DNA of 64,000 bases, from NCBI GenBank assembly GCA_031769625.1, contig JAUIMM010000702.1:4582001-4646000 (forward strand), read 5' to 3'. Below, piece by piece: positions 33,574 to 44,785 of the stretch. Both the position numbers and the translations under genes were made by a program. Source of the DNA: Taudactylus pleione. Taxonomy: Eukaryota; Chordata; Amphibia; Anura; Myobatrachidae. Every line of letters starts with the position of its first letter. Position 1 is the stretch's first letter. The notes under the pieces were generated by a model that worked only from the letters and a program-made list of their open reading frames with translations, was not told where the DNA came from and made no database searches.

Positions 33574-34616
33574 GTATATATTAGAGGTGTGCACCGGCCA
33601 CTTTTCGTGTTTTGTGTTTTGGTTTTGGATCTGGATTTTTCTTCATGTTTTGGATCTGGATTGGTTTTGCCAAAACCACCCTTCGGTGTTTTAGGTTCTG
33701 GGTTTTGTGTTTTGGATCTGTATTTTTTTGAAAAAAAAGCATAAAAACTGCTAAAATCACAGAATGTGTTGGTTTTTCTGCTCCTATGCTATTATTAACC
33801 TCAATAACCTTAATTTTCACTCATTTCCAGTCTATTCTGAACACCTCACACCTCACAATAGTGTTTTTATGTCCAAAAGGTTGCACCGAGGTAGCTGGAT
33901 GACTATGCTAAGCGACACGAGTGGGCAGCACAAACACGTGGCCCATCTAGGAGTGACACTGCAGTGACAGACAGGATGGCAGTTTGAAAAACTAGGCCCC
34001 AAACAGTACATAATGCAAAGAAAAAAAAGAGGTGCAAGATGGAATTGTCCTTGGGCCCTCCCACCCATCCTTATGTTGTATAAACAGGACATGCACACTT
34101 TAACAAACCAATCATTTCAGCGCCAGGGTCTGCCACACGACTGTGGCTGAAATGATTGGTTCTCCACAAAACAAGCTGGCAATTAAGGTGCCCACACATA
34201 TAGCGACATTTCACACGATTTGGCCGATTTCGACGAATCGTGATGACAAATCGCGTAAAAAAAGTACAAACGGTGAGTTTATACTCACGAGCACGATGCC
34301 GATGCGCGTCACCGCTCGTCGTACATCGCATCTTCTGATCTGCCGTGCTGTAGGGCAGATTAGCCAACCATGAACACGATGGAAGCCGATCGTGAAGGTT
34401 TTTTTCCTCACAATGAATCGTACGATTCATCACACAATGCGGAATTTGACTGACAGAAGCCTGGACACGCCCCATCGCCATCTTGTGCAGCATCATGTAT
34501 GGAGCAAGACAGTCGCACTTTGGGAGTCTGCACACTGAAGTCTTGTTTTGGACAAGTTTTGGTGAGTATTGGTATAGTTTAATACAACCACACTGACCAC
34601 CAATATGTGCTCCCCC

Positions 34617-34831
34617 CTGCCCACCAATGTGTGCCCCAGGTAATAAATGCATGACCCAGCCACCGCCCGCCGTATTGAGGTGGCCGGTGGCTGGGTCATG
34701 CATTAAGGTCCCACTGCCCACCAATGTGTGCCCCCAGGTAATAAATGCATGACCCAGCCACCGCCCACCATATTGAGGTGGGCAGTGGCTGGGTCATGCA
34801 TTAAGGTCCCCCACTGCCCACCAATGTGTGT
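34617..34831. repeat. Tandem repeat with internal hairpins inside Harbinger
   Basis: Two and a bit units of ~107 bp (CCCACCAATGTGTG...). Each unit holds a long hairpin, AATGCATGACCCAGCCACCG pairing with its complement ~15 bases later. Another hairpin follows at 34950-35025 (TCCCAGGATG/CATCCTGGGA). Confidence 0.75.
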
Positions 34832-35265
34832 AATACATCAAAAAATAAATAAACACGTATTTTACAAAAAAATCACCATACATTACATTTAAAAACACAC
34901 ATTATTTAAAGCTGGGGGTCTTCTACCTTTCGGTCTCCAGCTGTTGTGGAACTACAGATCCCAGGATGACCTGCCACCCACCTTTGAAACTGTTTTTAGG
35001 GCATCCTGGGATCTGTAGTTCTACCACAACGACAGGCCCAAAGGTGGAAAACCCATACTGTAAAACAAAGAAAAACATTATATTACCAAGCAATAAACAC
35101 ATAACATTCCTGTAAAAGAAAACATGATTAGAATACCATAACAAACCTTTAAAAACCTGTAAAAAAGAAAATATTAAAACATTAAAAATGTGAACTATAA
35201 CATTACATTTAACAAAACTATATACACAAATATTTAAATGTCACTTTTTTTATTATTCATAGATA

Positions 35266-36970
35266 ATGTCCATGGATTCTGAACGTGAATTCGGTACAGG
35301 ATTCATTGAAATCCTGCACTCGAAAGAGTGTCTGTCGCACAAGTTGGCCTCACTAGAGGAACTGTTGGTGTATTCGAAAAAATACATATCTGATGCAGAC
35401 CTGAAAACTGTACGGCAAAAGATTCAAAATCTCAGGACAGTGTACATCAAAGAAAAAAAGAAGGTGGATGACTCCAAAATATCAGGAGCAGCTACAGATG
35501 AAATATATACTCCTGCGCTGTGGTACTACCAAATGATGTCATTCATCAGTGAACAAGAGCCTCAAAGGGAATGAATCATCTTGATGTCTGAGAGTGAGGG
35601 AGATGAGGAGGTTGCAGAAGTCTTGGTAAGTAGTGACACAGTTTAAACCAAAATCCTTAATGTTTTTGTTGTTAAATCCCAAATGTCCAATTTAGTCAGT
35701 AGTTCACAGACAGTCCTCCTGCCATGGTACAACACCTGGTCCATTGAAATAGGTCATGTACACCTCCCTCACTTCTTTGGCATGTGCAGTGGATGTTGTT
35801 GTAGTTGGTAGTGCAGACACAGATGTCAAATGTTCAATGTCCTCCAGGAGTCCTACATCTTCTGCTATAGCTGGAACTGGTCCTCGTTGAGTAGATTTTT
35901 TTCGCAGAAAGCTGTGCAGCACACAGCGCGCCATCACGACCCAGTCTATCTTCTCCACATGTATATTGATGGTGGTTTGGAAAATGCGGAAGCGGTTGCT
36001 CATTATTCCAAACGCATTTTCCACAATGCGCCGTGCCCGGGATAGACGGTAGTTGTATATCCTTTTCTCTCTGTTCAGGCCCCTGTGTGCAAATGGCTTC
36101 ATCACATGTTCATGTAATGCAAAAGCCTCGTCTGCAACGAAAACATAATTTGGGCCGTGTTTAGTCTGGTCCAGTGAGGGCAGGTTGAGGGTTTTGTTGG
36201 CGAGTCTCTGGTAGAAAGCCGTCTTTTTGAAGGACCCACCATCCGAAGTACACCCATTCTTGCTGACATCCACAAACAGAAATTCGTAGTTGGCATTCAC
36301 CACTGCCATGAGAACGATGCTGAAGAATCCTTTGTAGTTGTAGTAGTATGATCCGGTGTTGGCAGGTGGGTTGATGCGGATGTGTTTCCCATCGATGGCT
36401 CCTCCGCAGTTAGGGAAATTCCAACGTTGTTCAAAATCTTCCGCGATGCTGGTCCACTCCTCCACGGTGTTAGGAAACTGTAAAAATAGTAAAAAAGTGG
36501 TTAAAACATGACTATAATATTTTTTATATATTTTTCCCTTTATAGACTCCCACCCAAGACCCTGATTTAGCATCCACACTGGACCTCAGTCTGCTCGATG
36601 GTGACAGTGATCCGGAGAATAGCAAATGGAAACTCCACTTCCACCTGGACCCTCATCTTCTCAACAACCCCAAAAAAAGAAAGAAAAACAAGGGAGAAAG
36701 GAGAATCTTACTGAACGTGAGGACCATTTTTTACAAAACGCAGAACGGCTGCTGCAGAAACCCCCAGATGCAATAGATGATTTCACAGCTCATGTGAACA
36801 GCACATTGAGAAATCTGGATACAGATATCCAAAGAAATTTTTTAAGGTTAAACTACGACCTGTTGAGTCGCTGTATGAGCAAAAATATCTCAAATTCTAC
36901 ATACATTGCAGATCCAATGCTATTTTCCCCTGCCCCAAATAGGTATGTCTGTCCCCCCCTGCCCAGTTAG
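35266..36970 (+). pseudogene. Harbinger MADF-domain (DNA-binding partner) protein, two exons
   Basis: This is the second gene of the Harbinger transposon; such Myb/MADF-like proteins bind element DNA and help bring in the transposase. The exon at 35266-35625 encodes a MADF-like domain (GTGFIEILHSKECL at its start, VRQKIQNLRTVYIKEKKK, then WYYQMMSFI). A TGA at 35572-35574 lies in frame before an acidic end (ESEGDEEVAEV) and a GTAAGT donor after 35625. The next exon starts after an AG at 36544-36545. It carries a lysine-rich stretch (KKKEKQGRKENLTERE) and a C-terminal helical part (DFTAHVNSTLRNLDTDIQRN) to 36970. A one-base shift lies near 36620. An upstream non-coding exon is possible, because a TTCATAG acceptor precedes the start. 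Confidence 0.75.
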
Positions 36971-37942
36971 ATATTACTCCCCCACCAAGCACCCCAAGCA
37001 CCAGCACCACATTGTATAATGCTCTGCTGGATGCAGCAGATGAGTCGCCCCAATATACAGAGATGTAAATTTTGTTTTGCTTTTAATATCACCAAATTTT
37101 ATGAATTCTAATAGGTGCTTGCTGCATGGGATAGGGTGGTGATGACCAAATTTGGACAAGGTCACTACGCACATGGCACAAGTACACATTGCTGGAAGCC
37201 AGGGCCACAATGTATACTTGTGCCATGTGTGTATTGGCCTGTTCAAACTGGCGTCTGACCCACCCTTATCACATACAGCCGGCTACCTATTGGGATTCAT
37301 AAAATTTGGTGATAATGTTCTTTTGTGAACTTATTACAAAGAAAGTATATTGCACACAGTTTAGTGCACACTTTCAGTTGCCTGCAGGTCAGTGTACATT
37401 GTACTAAAAGAAGGCAATTTTTTGCTTTATGTTGAGTAAAAAATAAAAATAAAAATTTTTCTTTGCACAAGAAACCAATGTGTGGTGTTTTTTTTTTTAC
37501 TTACCTTGCAATACTGGTACTGTAGCACTTTTATGATGGCTTTGCAGGTCTCCGGAATGATGACGCCCAAGGACTGAGGTGAGATGAGTGTCCCAAACTT
37601 TAGGTCTTCCAGTGACCTTCCTGTAGCCAGGTACCTATGGGTAGCCACCAGTCTGTCTTCAGCAGGGATTGCCCTCCACCACCTTGTGTCCTGTCTCTGG
37701 ATGTGGGGGGTCACCAGATGCAGCAATTCTTGGAAGCTGGCGTCATCCATGCGCAGGTAGTTCCGATAGTCATCCGGGTTGTTCTCCTTTATCTCCATCA
37801 GCAGGGACATGTGAGAGTGGGTATCCCTTTGTAGCAGCCACTCCTTGGTCCAGCATGCTCTCGTCCTTCTTCACTGGGCCCTCTTCCTAATCTCCCGGAC
37901 CTCAGCTTCAGCGACCAACACTCTATACCGATAGGGATGCAT
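35704..37942 (-). pseudogene. Harbinger transposase (HARBI1-like, DDE), two exons
   Basis: The cut-and-paste transposase of the element. Exon 1 (37942-37505) encodes the helical N-terminus (YLRMDDASFQELLHLVTPHI, AEDRLVATHRYLATG). Exon 2 (36477-35704) encodes the nuclease: GGAIDGKHI holds the first Asp, FVDVSKNGCTSDGGSF the second, and RLSRARRIVENAFGIMSNR the Glu. Donor CAAG|GTAAGT and acceptor TTTTACAG join the two in phase, giving CKFPNTVEEW across the junction as in HARBI1. The product would be ~403 residues, about family length. The one lesion seen is a TGA at codon 24 (37873-37871). A Met at 37810 downstream of the stop could still start a slightly shorter protein. Confidence 0.88.
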
Positions 37943-38455
37943 CAGTACAGAATTCAAGAACAGGATAGAATGCAGGTAGGTAGCACACACTTGCAGGTAG
38001 AATAAACTTTGTAAAAGGCAAGCCAAATAAAAAGAGCACAGTAGCAATGTACAGGATTCAGCAGGAATACACCTAGCCTCATCTAGTAGCAGAGCAGAAT
38101 GTACACAGAGTTTAAAGGGTGCCTGCTTTTTATACTCCCTAGATAGCCCCTCCCTTTGTTATGGCTATTTAAATTTCCCACCAATAGTCAAGAGCCTGTT
38201 TTTTTTTTTACTCACGATTTGTTATGGCCAATCTCACGATACATACGATCCGATAGATCGTGAGATCGTAACACAGATTGGGTGTCTTTTTTCCAAAATC
38301 ATGATCACGATGGCAAGGGAGCTCCCGTGAATGTTCATGAGGAAATTGGCCATAAAATTGCATCGTGAGGACATCGGTATGTGTGTGGGCACCTTTAATC
38401 TGTCCCTGCACAAACTGGCTCTACGGAGGCAAGATGTCGTCCTCATCCTCCTCAT

Positions 38456-38791
38456 TCACCGATTCCTCACCTCTTCAGTGTTGTGTACATCCTCATCCTC
38501 ACAGAGTATTAATTCGTCCCCGCTGGAATCCACCACCACAGGTCCATGTGTACATTCTGGAGGCTGGTCTCCCTGGAAGAGTTGAGAATTCATTTTTATG
38601 AACATCATCTTTTCCACATTTTGTGGAAGCAACCTCCTATGCCTTTCGCTGACAAGATTCCCGGCTGCACTAAACACTCTTTCGGAGTACACACTGGAGA
38701 GGGGGCAACTCAGGTAAAATAGAGCCAGTTTGTACAGGGGCCTCCAAATTGCCTCTTTTTCCAGCCAGTACAGGTACGGACTGTCTGACAT
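38456..38791 (-). pseudogene. hAT transposase C-terminal (dimerisation) fragment in J1
   Basis: An open frame of 111 codons encodes the hAT C-terminal dimerisation region: ALFYLSCPLSSVYSERVFSA, then NLVSERHRRLLPQNVEKMMF. In active hAT transposases this region pairs subunits and completes the catalytic domain. Only this end is present. The upstream part is replaced by a tandem array, so J1 cannot make a transposase. J2 carries the same fragment with a longer upstream part. Confidence 0.85.
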
Positions 38792-38816
38792 GCCTACTTA
38801 GATGCTGTCACTGATG

Positions 38817-39890
38817 TAACCCTTTAACAGACAGACGCACGCTTGTCGCTGCTGCTTTGAGGATGCAGGTGCGGCTACAGCCCACACAATTCACAAAGAC
38901 AGAAAAAAGAACAATTTTTTATTTTTTGTGGAGCGCACTTTGAGGGTTACACCACCCTTTAACAGTCAGATGCACGCTTGTCACTGCTGCTTTGAGGATG
39001 CAGGTGCGGCTACAGCCCACACAATTCACAAAGACAGAAAAAAAAATAAGAATTTTTTATTTTTTTGGGAGTGCACTTTGGGGGTTACAGCACCCTTTAA
39101 CAAACAAGCTAGCCAGCCCTTTACTTGTGACACAGGCGCACTCTTGGCGCTGCTCCTTTGTTGATGCACATGCAGCCACAGTGCACACAATTCACAAACA
39201 CAGAAAATAATTCCTCCACCATTCTGTCAGTGGTGACAGTATCATATGCAGTAGACATGTCAGACATTGTTGGCACGTCCTTCAGTCCGGACCAGATGTT
39301 CAAACCGGCCCTTGACTTATGACACAGGCGCACGCTTGGCGCTGCTGCTGTGTTGATGCACGTGCGGCTACTGTGCATACATTTCACACACAAACACAGA
39401 AAAAAAAGAATTGTTTTTTTTTGTGGAGTGCACTTTGGGGGTTACACCACCCTTTAACAGACTTATGGGACACAGGCGCATGCTTGGCGCTGCTCCTTTG
39501 TTGATGCACGTGCAGCCACAGTGCACACAATTCACAAACACAGAAAATATTTTTGTATTTTGCTTGGAGTGCACTTTGGGGGTTACAGCACCCTTTAATG
39601 GTCAAGCCAGCTGGCCCTTTACTTATGACACAGGCGCACGCTTGGCACTACTTTGTTGATGCACGTGCGGCTACTGCGCACACAATTCACAAACACAGAA
39701 AATATATATTTTTTTGGTTTGGACTGGAGTGTACTTTGGGGGTTACAGCACCCTTTAATGGTCAAGCCAGCCGGCCCTTTACTTATGACACAGGCGCACA
39801 CTTGGCGCTACTTTGTTGATGCACATGCGGCTACTGTGCACACAATTCACAAACACAGAAAAAATATATTTTTTTTACACTTGGGGGGAG
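38817..39890. repeat. Tandem array of ~140-bp units in J1
   Basis: Repeated units of roughly 135-165 bp, each with CCCTTTAACAG, a CACAGGCGCACGCTTGGCGC block, TGATGCACGTGCGGCTAC, CACACAATTCACAAACACAG and a T-rich stretch. At least six units are seen, with a piece of hAT coding sequence (39210-39310) left between units. J2 has a similar array. Confidence 0.8.
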
Positions 39891-40210
39891 CACCCCTGAT
39901 GGACAGAGCACCCCTTGGACAACACTACAGCACCCCTTTAGGACTGGGACACTGCACAGGACTTTGGAGTGGACACAGCCCCTATGGACAACTGACTGCA
40001 CAACACAGCCCAGCCAGCCCCTATGGACTTTTGAGGAGTGGACACAGCCCCTATGGACAACAGCAGCACAGCACAACACAGCCAGCCCCTATGGACTTTG
40101 GAGGAGTGGACACAGCCCCTATGGACAAAAGCAGCACAGCGCAGCAGAGCACAGCACAACACTACACTGCACTACACTACACTACACAGCCCAGCCAGCC
40201 CTAACTCCCA
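39891..40210. repeat. CAGCCCCTATGGACA-type short repeat block in J1
   Basis: Irregular short repeats of CACAGCCCCTATGGAC with ACAGCCCAGCCAG spacers and ACTACACTAC runs. J2 has the same block at 62700-62910. Long open frames across it come from the repetition. Confidence 0.7.
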
Positions 40211-40432
40211 CCCTCCCTCTTCACTGTCCACAGTTGAGTGAGAAAATGGCACCGACGCGGGTACCTTATATAGAATCCAAAACCCGCGAGACCCGGAAGG
40301 CGGGATGATGACGTTTTGCCTCGATTTCAGATCCGAGTCAGGCGGGAAAAGTCGAGCCTGACTCGGATCGGCCTCGGATCGGGGTGGCTCGGGGGGGTTC
40401 GGATTTCAGAAATCCGAACCCGGTCACCCCTA

Positions 40433-40476
<44 letters not shown>

Positions 40477-40497
40477 TTATTTTTATTTTTTTTTCTT
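40433..40497. repeat. (TA)n followed by T-rich run
   Basis: About 17 TA units and then a T-rich tract to 40497. The J1 duplication GTATATAT lies at its left end, so J1 inserted into TA-rich DNA. Confidence 0.9.
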
Positions 40498-41176
40498 AGC
40501 ATTTTAATTACACCTTTCACCTATGTATCACCCATTAACACATAGTTTTGCTTTATTCTTATTAACCCATACTAACACTTTAGTCTCTCACTGGTGTGCT
40601 TCACTGGGGTGGCTGGCCTTTGCCGGCTTTTTGGGGGTTCTGCACCATGGACTCTGACCAAGTGATAGGGAGCTCCGGTATCAGAGACGCCGTGACACGG
40701 CCCGCAGGCTTAGCCATATCTTTGCAAATATATGCAACTGAGATCTCTGAAATTTCTACCACCATGTAGTTTTTCAAATCTTATTGCTGATTTCATTCTG
40801 AGTGCTGGGGGATTACTTTTTTGTTTCTTATTCTGAGTACTGCACAAGCCACTTATCCCAGGAGGTTTTAGAAGAGTTGGAACAGCCTTCTTCCATATTA
40901 ATTAATGTGATATTGACAGACCAATTAAAAGGGGAGTGGCTATGTCAATTAATTAGACCCCTGGAGGGACACCGTAGGGAGTGGAGAGACAGAAGGGGTC
41001 TGCGGATGGAGAGACTGAAGGAGGCTAGGGCTGGAGAGACAGGAGGGATCTAGAGAGACAGAAGGGGTCTGGGGATGGAGAGACAGTAGGGGTCTGGGGA
41101 TGGAGTGACAGAAGCGGGCTAGGGCAGAGAGACAGAGGGGAGCTGGAGCGACACAAGGAAATGTTGCTGGAGAGAC
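40498..41176. repeat. Unassigned DNA with GGAGAGACAGAAGG minisatellite
   Basis: No gene. At 40975-41160 there are irregular units of GGAGAGACAGAAGGGGTCTGG, similar to the right arm of K1 (31255-31445), which suggests a K-like remnant. Confidence 0.5.
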
Positions 41177-41179
41177 ATA

Positions 41180-41887
41180 GGGGCATATTCAATTGGATGC
41201 GAGATTATCAAAAATCCCGCACCTAAAAGGTTTTTCTTGCAGGTGCGGGATTTTTGATATTCATTTAGGTGCAGGTATTTTTTTTTCCCCATGTCGGTAG
41301 GAAAAATCAGGGGGACTTGCTCTGGGACCCCGGCGGCACCCCCCCTTAGGACTAATTAAGCAATTGGAAGTTTCCAATTATCTTAATTAGTCCTTAATTA
41401 CTCACCTTCTTCAGCGCTATCTTCTGCATCCAGAGTCGGGAGACAGCTCTTCTGCAGCAGAGTGAGTATGTCAGTGTGTGTGATGTCTGTAAGTGTTTAT
41501 GAGTGAGTGTGTGCCCCCCCAGTGACAGTGAGGTCCCCCAGAATAGGCACTGGGAGAACTACATCTCCCAGCAGCCTTTGCCCTTCCCACCAGCCCCTGG
41601 CACCTCCCAGCAGTCCCCTGGACTCCTAGCATCCCCCTCTCCAGTAAGAAGATAGAGGGGAGGCCACCGGGAGCTGCGGAGACCACAGGGCAGGTATGTG
41701 CTTTACATATTTTTATTTTTATTTTACGCGGCGCTGGATTTTCAGAGACGAAAACCCAGCGACCACTATTTTTTTAATTGGATATCACGGGTATCGGGAG
41801 CGCGCATACCCGCGGTATTCCAAAATTGGGCACGAGGGGCGTAAGGATTTTTCCTCACTAAACCTTGCGCTCAATTGAATCTGCCCC
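41180..41887. mobile_element. Inverted-repeat element E, 3-bp duplication
   Basis: 708 bp, ends GGGGCATATTCAATTGGATG and CTCAATTGAATCTGCCCC; flanks ATA on both sides (41177-41179, 41888-41890). Interior hairpins include CCCGCACCTAAAAG pairing with CAGGTGCGGG (~41216-41252). It has no coding capacity. Confidence 0.85.
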
Positions 41888-42109
41888 ATAAGGGGGAAGT
41901 AGATGGAGATTATCCACAACTAGCAAGATTAGCAGAAAAAGGGCTCAGGGACAGTAATCTTCATTTTAAACAAACATTACTTATACAAATGGTACCAAAT
42001 TAGCAAATACAGTTTAAAAATATTAAATTATTTGATCAGGGAAGTTCACCAAAACTTCCGTTACTATGTATTATCTGGCGAACCTCTGCTATATGACAAT
42101 GACATTGGT

Positions 42110-42747
42110 TAGATTCCTTCGAGAACCAGGCCCGCGAAGAGCCATGGCGGGCCCCGGTAATAGGGGGCATGGCCTAATCGCGGGAGGCATGGCCACGCCC
42201 CCTTGGCGAGAAAAAAAAGATTTGCGCGGCGCTGCGCGCTGGGGAGGGGGGGCGCTCTGAGCCCCCACAGCCCGGCGCAAAGCCTGGGGGGGCGCGATCA
42301 GTGTGATCGCTCCTCCGCACAGGCATAGGAGACTGCTGTGGCTGCTGCTCAGCAGCCACGAGCTGTCTCCAACTGCAGCTCAGCACACGCTGTGTGCTGG
42401 GCTGCTGTGAGGGGGGGAGCGGTGCCGGACCTGGGCCCTCTCCGGGCCCCTCAGGAAGCCCGGGCCCGGGTAATCTGTACCTGCTCCCCCCCCTCTCGGC
42501 GCCCCTGTTGAGAACAGGCATGTTTCGGACCATGTGATCTCCTGCGTGAATAGTGAATACAAACTGAAGTTACCATCTGTCCAGGGAGAAACAATTTCTT
42601 CAGAGGTTCCCCATTGCAGAGAAACCACATGCATTTAGGTAAGGCAAACTCTCAAGCGACGGGCCTGTACCTGCCAGGGAACCGGGGAAGGGGCACCCTA
42701 AAACAATTGGTGTACCAGGCCCCACGATTCCTGTTGCCATCCCTGAT
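42110..42747. mobile_element. GC-rich element K2, relative of hAT K1
   Basis: Its right end (CCATCCCTG) resembles that of K1. It contains GGGGGCATGGCC/GGCCACGCCCCC boxes and AAAAAAGATTTGCGC as K1 does, though the left part is inverted relative to K1. Boundaries are approximate and no duplication was resolved. Confidence 0.5.
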
Positions 42748-44041
42748 ACAACATAGCAGAATGAATTCTCATCATTATTTAGAAATTTAGTGAAATGCCA
42801 AATTATATATGCAGCGTATAATGACTACTCCATAGAAACCAAAATCAGAACTCAAACTGATTTGCACAAAATTTCATAGCAGATTTACTCATCTCTTTTC
42901 TGCAGTTCTCAACATTTATCCCTGCAGATGTCTTTGTCTTTTTAAAACTCTTTTGTAATTCCCTATTATATCAACATAATGTCATTCCAGAAATAGAACT
43001 GAAAGTGTTTGTTTTAGGAAGTATTGCATGTTTGTTTTCCGACCTTTCCAGGCTATTAGAGGAAATGGAAGCCGTCCACCTACACAGTGCAGTGTCTGAC
43101 TTTGCACAATCTCTCATGGAAAGTCCCATGGAAAGTCTGCACATCAGCTATGGTTTACCTCTCAGTAAATGATTACATATATAATATGTAAAATTAATTG
43201 CACGTCTTTGTTACTGTTAATCAACTCCTGTTAATTCTATTACTAATGCATATTTCACACTACAAAGTTTCAGAGGGAAGATACCACTTCCTTTGTTAAC
43301 ATATTGCAATCGATTATCAGACTAAATCAGAGCCACTTGCAATGCGGGGAGATCTGTGCATACATTGCGTGGTTGAAAATAGCTGCGGACATCCGCCCCT
43401 ATATTCAGATTCGGCCATATCCATGCAGCCGCACCGCCCCTCTGCCGCTATTGTCATTAGCCCTATACTGGATATCTGAAACCGCCGGAACTTGGTGGTC
43501 ATATAAGCTCATATGAGCAACAGGCCGCTCCTCCAATCAGACAACTTACCTCTCTCCAGCAAGCGGGTCTCTCATACTCCGTGGCGCCATTTTCCCAGTG
43601 ATATTCGGGAAGATGGTGCATGCGCACTAGAGAGCAAAGGCTCTGACACAATACCAGAATCTTTGGTGTCACTGCACTGCGCCATCTTCCAGATGATGAC
43701 ACTGGGAAGATGGCGCCACGGAGTAGAAGGGACCTGCTTGCCGGTGCGAGGCCAGTATTCTTTTGATGCAGGGTGTGGACCCAGGGACCCGTGTGCACCA
43801 CACATCCAGCAACCATTCTAAATAAGTCTGTGCAGCTGTATATATTTTACATGCAACTCTGAATCAGGCTCTATATGATTGTTTTATCGGCAACGGTTTG
43901 GCTAAGTTATATGATGATCAGTGATAGTGTGAGAATAGAAAGTTGAAAGATTGAAAACTAAATAAAGCTTATTTATGGTATTCAATCATAATGGCATGGT
44001 ACCCATTCATTGTATTACGAGTAGTGGTAACTGTACATGCC
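42748..44041. other. Intergenic DNA, possible diverged inverted-repeat element
   Basis: No gene. Around 43560-43730, TACTCCGTGGCGCCAT and ATGGCGCCACGGAGTA form a 16-base inverted repeat. The wider segment 43317-43872 is bounded by TCAGAGCCACTTGCA and TGCAACTCTGAATCA, so it may be an old MITE. Confidence 0.4.
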
Positions 44042-44044
44042 TGA

Positions 44045-44785
44045 GGTGTCTATTTACTAAGCAGTGTTAGGAGACAGAGCGAAAAGTGATAAGACAGTGA
44101 TAAGGTGCCAGCCAATGAGCTCCCAACTGCCATCTCACAGGCTGTGTTTGAAAAATGACAGTTGGTATCTGATTGGCTGGCACCTTATCACTTTTCACTC
44201 TGGGCCTGATTCAGAGCCGGACGCTCTGACAAGAGCGCTCGCTCTGAATCAGGGCCCTCCTACCTAAAATTGGAGCGGCCTCCTGGCCGCTCGCATAGCT
44301 GTGGGTGACCACACACAGCTTATGCAAACGTCCAAAAAGATGGTCGTGATGGTCAAGACCATCGCGACCATCGGGCTTGCGACAAGACCCTGCGGTAGGG
44401 TCTCGCTGCCGCAAGCCCAGGAGTGCTTTTGGCTCTATCAGAGCCAAAAGCACTCCCACTGACATCACTAGTGATGTCAGTGGGGCCGGCCCCAGACGGT
44501 AGGCGTTCCCATGGGAATGCCTCCGTCTGGGCAGCAACGCCCCCAGCACGCCCACCAAAGGGGGCGTGCTGTCACTCACCATCGACAGCACGCCCCCTTT
44601 GGTGCGAGACCCATAGTGACAGCTTGGCCGTCGCTATGCGGGTCTCGCGGATGCGCACGATGGAGCTCCCTCCATCGTGCGCATGCACACTAGGGCACCA
44701 TCGACCTCCTTGCGAGCGCTCAGCCCTCGCGAGCGGGTCTGAATCAGGCCCTCTGTCTCCTAACACTGCTTAGTAAATAGACCCC
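44045..44785. mobile_element. MITE B2, split by MITE A4
   Basis: Same family as B1, with ends GGTGTCTATTTACTAAGCAG and CTGCTTAGTAAATAGACCCC; flanks TGA on both sides (44042-44044, 44786-44788). A4 sits in its right arm. Confidence 0.85.
44202..44751. mobile_element. MITE A4 (subfamily A-II) nested in B2
   Basis: 550 bp, ends GGGCCTGATTCAGAGCCGG and GTCTGAATCAGGCCC. Flanks are TCT on both sides (44199-44201, 44752-44754), and the uninterrupted B2 arm predicts a single TCT, so the duplication is certain. The interior is a chain of hairpins, the clearest at 44339-44372, 44421-44455, 44456-44486, 44566-44596 and 44653-44682. Confidence 0.92.

Larger units (their letters stand above)
34186..38394 (-). 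mobile_element. Harbinger transposon, 4.2 kb, two genes
   Basis: Terminal inverted repeats AGGTGCCCACACATA and TATGTGTGTGGGCACCT; flanks TTA on both sides (34183-34185, 38395-38397). The empty site survives in J2 (GGTAATTAATCTGTCC, ~61141), which confirms both ends and the TTA target. It carries a HARBI1-like transposase (minus) and a MADF-domain protein (plus). Each gene has only one or two lesions, so the insertion is fairly recent. Confidence 0.92.
33582..40432 (-). mobile_element. hAT element J1, split by Harbinger
   Basis: Ends are TAGAGGTGTGCACCGG and ...ACCCGGTCACCCCTA. Both flanks are GTATATAT (33574-33581, 40433-40440), a perfect 8-bp duplication. Without the Harbinger insertion it is ~2.6 kb. 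It contains a transposase C-terminal fragment on the minus strand, a tandem array and a CCCCTATGGACA-rich block. J2 (60538-62940) is a second copy without the insertion. Confidence 0.88.

Noticed and set aside
34071..34724. 217-codon minus-strand open frame
   Set aside because: It runs across the Harbinger/hAT border at 34186, so it is a chance frame.
39653..40204. 183-codon open frame across the J1 array
   Set aside because: It is repetitive, unrelated to the minus-strand transposase, and made of array units and CCCCTATGGAC repeats.
44202..44751. CRISPR-like series of palindromes
   Set aside because: Each palindrome differs, there are no regular spacers or repeated units, and the setting is a vertebrate transposon.
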